A stretch of 13,998 nucleotides of DNA, taken from positions 1-13,998 of the forward strand of contig DASWII010000054.1 of assembly GCA_036397755.1 (NCBI GenBank), read 5' to 3'. Each line of letters begins with the position of its first letter. The first letter of the stretch is position 1. Below are positions 12,653 to 13,998 of this stretch, in pieces. The position numbers and the translations under genes are program-made. The notes beneath the pieces are model-generated. The model ran no database searches and was not told the DNA's origin. It saw nothing but the letters and a program-made list of their open reading frames with translations. Source of the stretch: CAMYLY01 sp036397755. GTDB lineage: Bacteria > Gemmatimonadota > Gemmatimonadetes > Gemmatimonadales > GWC2-71-9.

Positions 12653-13998
12653 GGGCGCGGATGTGGGGCAAGCGCTGGCGGGCGGTGCTGACGCTCGGTG
12701 CAACGGCGGCGACCGGAGCGGCTGCATCGCTGGCCGCGCAGGACGTGGACGCCGCACCCGGGGTCGGTCCGGTGTGGCTCCGGAACTGGAGCCCGCTGCT
12801 CTGGACCGCGGACCTGCCGCGAACGCTTCCCAGTGCCGTGCCCTCGCTCCCCGAGCCCCTCCTGTGGCCGTCGCCCCGGGCAGGGCTCTTCTGGAACGCG
12901 GGCAACCCCGCGGCGCTGCCGTTCGAGCTGCACGACAACTTCAGTGCTTTCCGCGCGAGCGTAGACCGGGAGGACGGCGACTACCGGCGGCCGCTCGATC
13001 CGGCTCGCACGTCCGACACCGAGGCGCGGGCCGTGGGATGGCGGCCGTTCGGCAGCAACGGTGCCGCGCTCGGCCGGGTTCGCTTCGGCCGCTCGGGTCT
13101 CCAGCGCGCGCTCAGCGACTACGACCTCCCGTATCCGGGAAGTCCCTACGTGGTTCTGGACACGGCCGGATCGGAGTTGGGCCGCACCGAGGCCGCGTTG
13201 GAAGGCGCGCTCGGCTGGCGGCTCAGGACGTTCGGCCTGGGCGTCGCCTTGGGCTACCGTGCTCAGCAGACGGTGACCAGCGCGGCGCCGGTGCCGCGCG
13301 TGCTCTCGGCTGCGGATCCTGGGGCAAGCGTCGGTGCGGTGTGGGCGCCGTCCCCACGGCTCCGGGTCGGCGTCCACGGGCGCTGGCGGGCACACGCCGA
13401 GCGCGTCTTGCTCTACTCCGTCGCCGCGACATCGCGCGTGTATTGGCTGCAGGGGTACTTCGAGGCGCGCCCGCAGGACATTGCCGCTGGCTGGTACCAG
13501 CGGCGGCTGGAGCGGGACGGGATGGCCCTCGCGTTTTCGGCAGCCGGCGAGGCCGCCGGAGGAACCTGGACGGCGTTCGTCGAGCGGGGCGAGCAGGAAG
13601 AGCGCCAGCATCCCCCCGGTCAAAACGTCCCCGAATCGGACACGTGGACCGCTGACGCGTGGACCGTCGGCGCGGGGGTGCACCGTGCCTTCGGGTCGGG
13701 AGGGACCGAGATCGTGCTGTCCGGCCGGTACACCACGTTGTCGGGGCAAGCCCGGCGGGGAGACTTGCCGGACACGGTCACCTTTGTGGGAGAGGAGTCG
13801 GTGCTCAACCTGACCGCGGATGTCGCCGTCGTGCCCGTACCGGCACTCCGCTTGCTCGCACGCCTCACATTCCGCCGCGAGCACCGCGACCGCCGGGACC
13901 AGCTTGCCTGGATCCGGTCAGACCTTGAGGGCTGGACGACGGGGGTGGGCGCTGCGGTGGAGTACCGGCCGCTCCCAACGCTCGCGCTCGGGGTGGGC
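12649..13998 (+). CDS. Outer-membrane beta-barrel protein, DUF6850-like (partial)
   Basis: The ATG at 12649 overlaps the receptor stop, and the frame stays open for 450 codons to the window edge, so the 3' end is missing. A signal peptide (residues 1-30, ending ASLAA before Q31) is followed by FWNAGNPAALPFELHDNFSA, FRASVDREDGDYRRPLD, and repeated strands of alternating hydrophobic residues ending in aromatic residues (LGWRLRTFGLGVALGYRAQQ, LRVGVHGRWRAHAERVLLYS, GGTEIVLSGRYTTLSGQA). These suggest a membrane beta-barrel. Similarity to the DUF6850 family, found next to TonB receptor and DUF4876 genes in Bacteroidota, is from memory and from gene order, and is moderate. It is probably a third component of the same outer-membrane system. 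Confidence 0.7.
   Translation, partial: MRARMWGKRWRAVLTLGATAATGAAASLAAQDVDAAPGVGPVWLRNWSPLLWTADLPRTLPSAVPSLPEPLLWPSPRAGLFWNAGNPAALPFELHDNFSAFRASVDREDGDYRRPLDPARTSDTEARAVGWRPFGSNGAALGRVRFGRSGLQRALSDYDLPYPGSPYVVLDTAGSELGRTEAALEGALGWRLRTFGLGVALGYRAQQTVTSAAPVPRVLSAADPGASVGAVWAPSPRLRVGVHGRWRAHAERVLLYSVAATSRVYWLQGYFEARPQDIAAGWYQRRLERDGMALAFSAAGEAAGGTWTAFVERGEQEERQHPPGQNVPESDTWTADAWTVGAGVHRAFGSGGTEIVLSGRYTTLSGQARRGDLPDTVTFVGEESVLNLTADVAVVPVPALRLLARLTFRREHRDRRDQLAWIRSDLEGWTTGVGAAVEYRPLPTLALGVG

Noticed and set aside
12553..13884. 443-codon minus-strand frame and a 330-codon plus-strand frame over the last gene
   Set aside because: The frame starting at 12649 has a start coupled to the receptor stop, a signal peptide and beta-strand patterns. 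The other frames have none of these.
1..13998. CRISPR array, tRNA or rRNA genes, retron or other structured RNA
   Set aside because: No regularly spaced short repeats, cloverleaf-like sequence or conserved rRNA stretch was noticed by eye. A covariance-model scan was not possible.

Overview
The window is about 14 kb of mostly very GC-rich DNA. It divides into a gene-remnant zone carrying one intact toxin-antitoxin pair (about 1-3710) and a single long rightward gene cluster (3851 to the right edge). The best taxonomic guess is a Gemmatimonadota-like bacterium or a related high-GC environmental lineage. This rests on the style of the propeller lipoprotein, the carboxypeptidase-regulatory-like TonB receptor and the outer-membrane proteins. 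It is inference, because no rRNA or other marker gene is present.

Left zone. An intact leftward hipB-hipA pair (2696 to 1124) is the only complete recognisable system. Broken genes lie on both sides of it. To its left are a half-length DUF433 protein joined to a membrane-protein fragment, an XRE-type helix-turn-helix fragment, and a frameshifted cation-efflux (CDF) transporter whose last remnant abuts the hipA stop. To its right, in noticeably less GC-rich DNA, are a Phd-like antitoxin N-terminus spliced to an IS30 transposase motif, a ThiF/E1-like adenylyltransferase with several frameshifts, and a 46-residue cysteine protein with a good ribosome-binding site. The region looks like an eroded accessory or defence island in which HipBA has survived. 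The hipB start region carries a perfect inverted repeat that fits autoregulation.

Right zone. Eight same-strand genes follow with overlaps or gaps of at most about 90 bases: a membrane-anchored thioredoxin-like redoxin, a 6-bladed beta-propeller lipoprotein, a 77-residue secreted peptide with eight cysteines, three tandem paralogous lipoproteins resembling DUF4876, a TonB-dependent receptor, and an outer-membrane beta-barrel-like protein (DUF6850-like) that runs off the window. As far as I can recall, DUF4876, TonB receptor and DUF6850 occur together in Bacteroidota.

The most interesting object is the small peptide at 5692-5925. Its mature part carries the CxxxC...GxC...CxC pattern of the cysteine-stabilised alpha-beta (defensin-like) fold. 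It is made in the same transcription unit as a CxxC redoxin that could act on its thiols, and next to an outer-membrane uptake complex that could recognise it or its cargo. The tripled lipoproteins differ from each other mainly in short patches within otherwise almost identical sequence, which suggests diversification of a binding surface. The link between peptide, redoxin and receptor is a hypothesis from gene order only.
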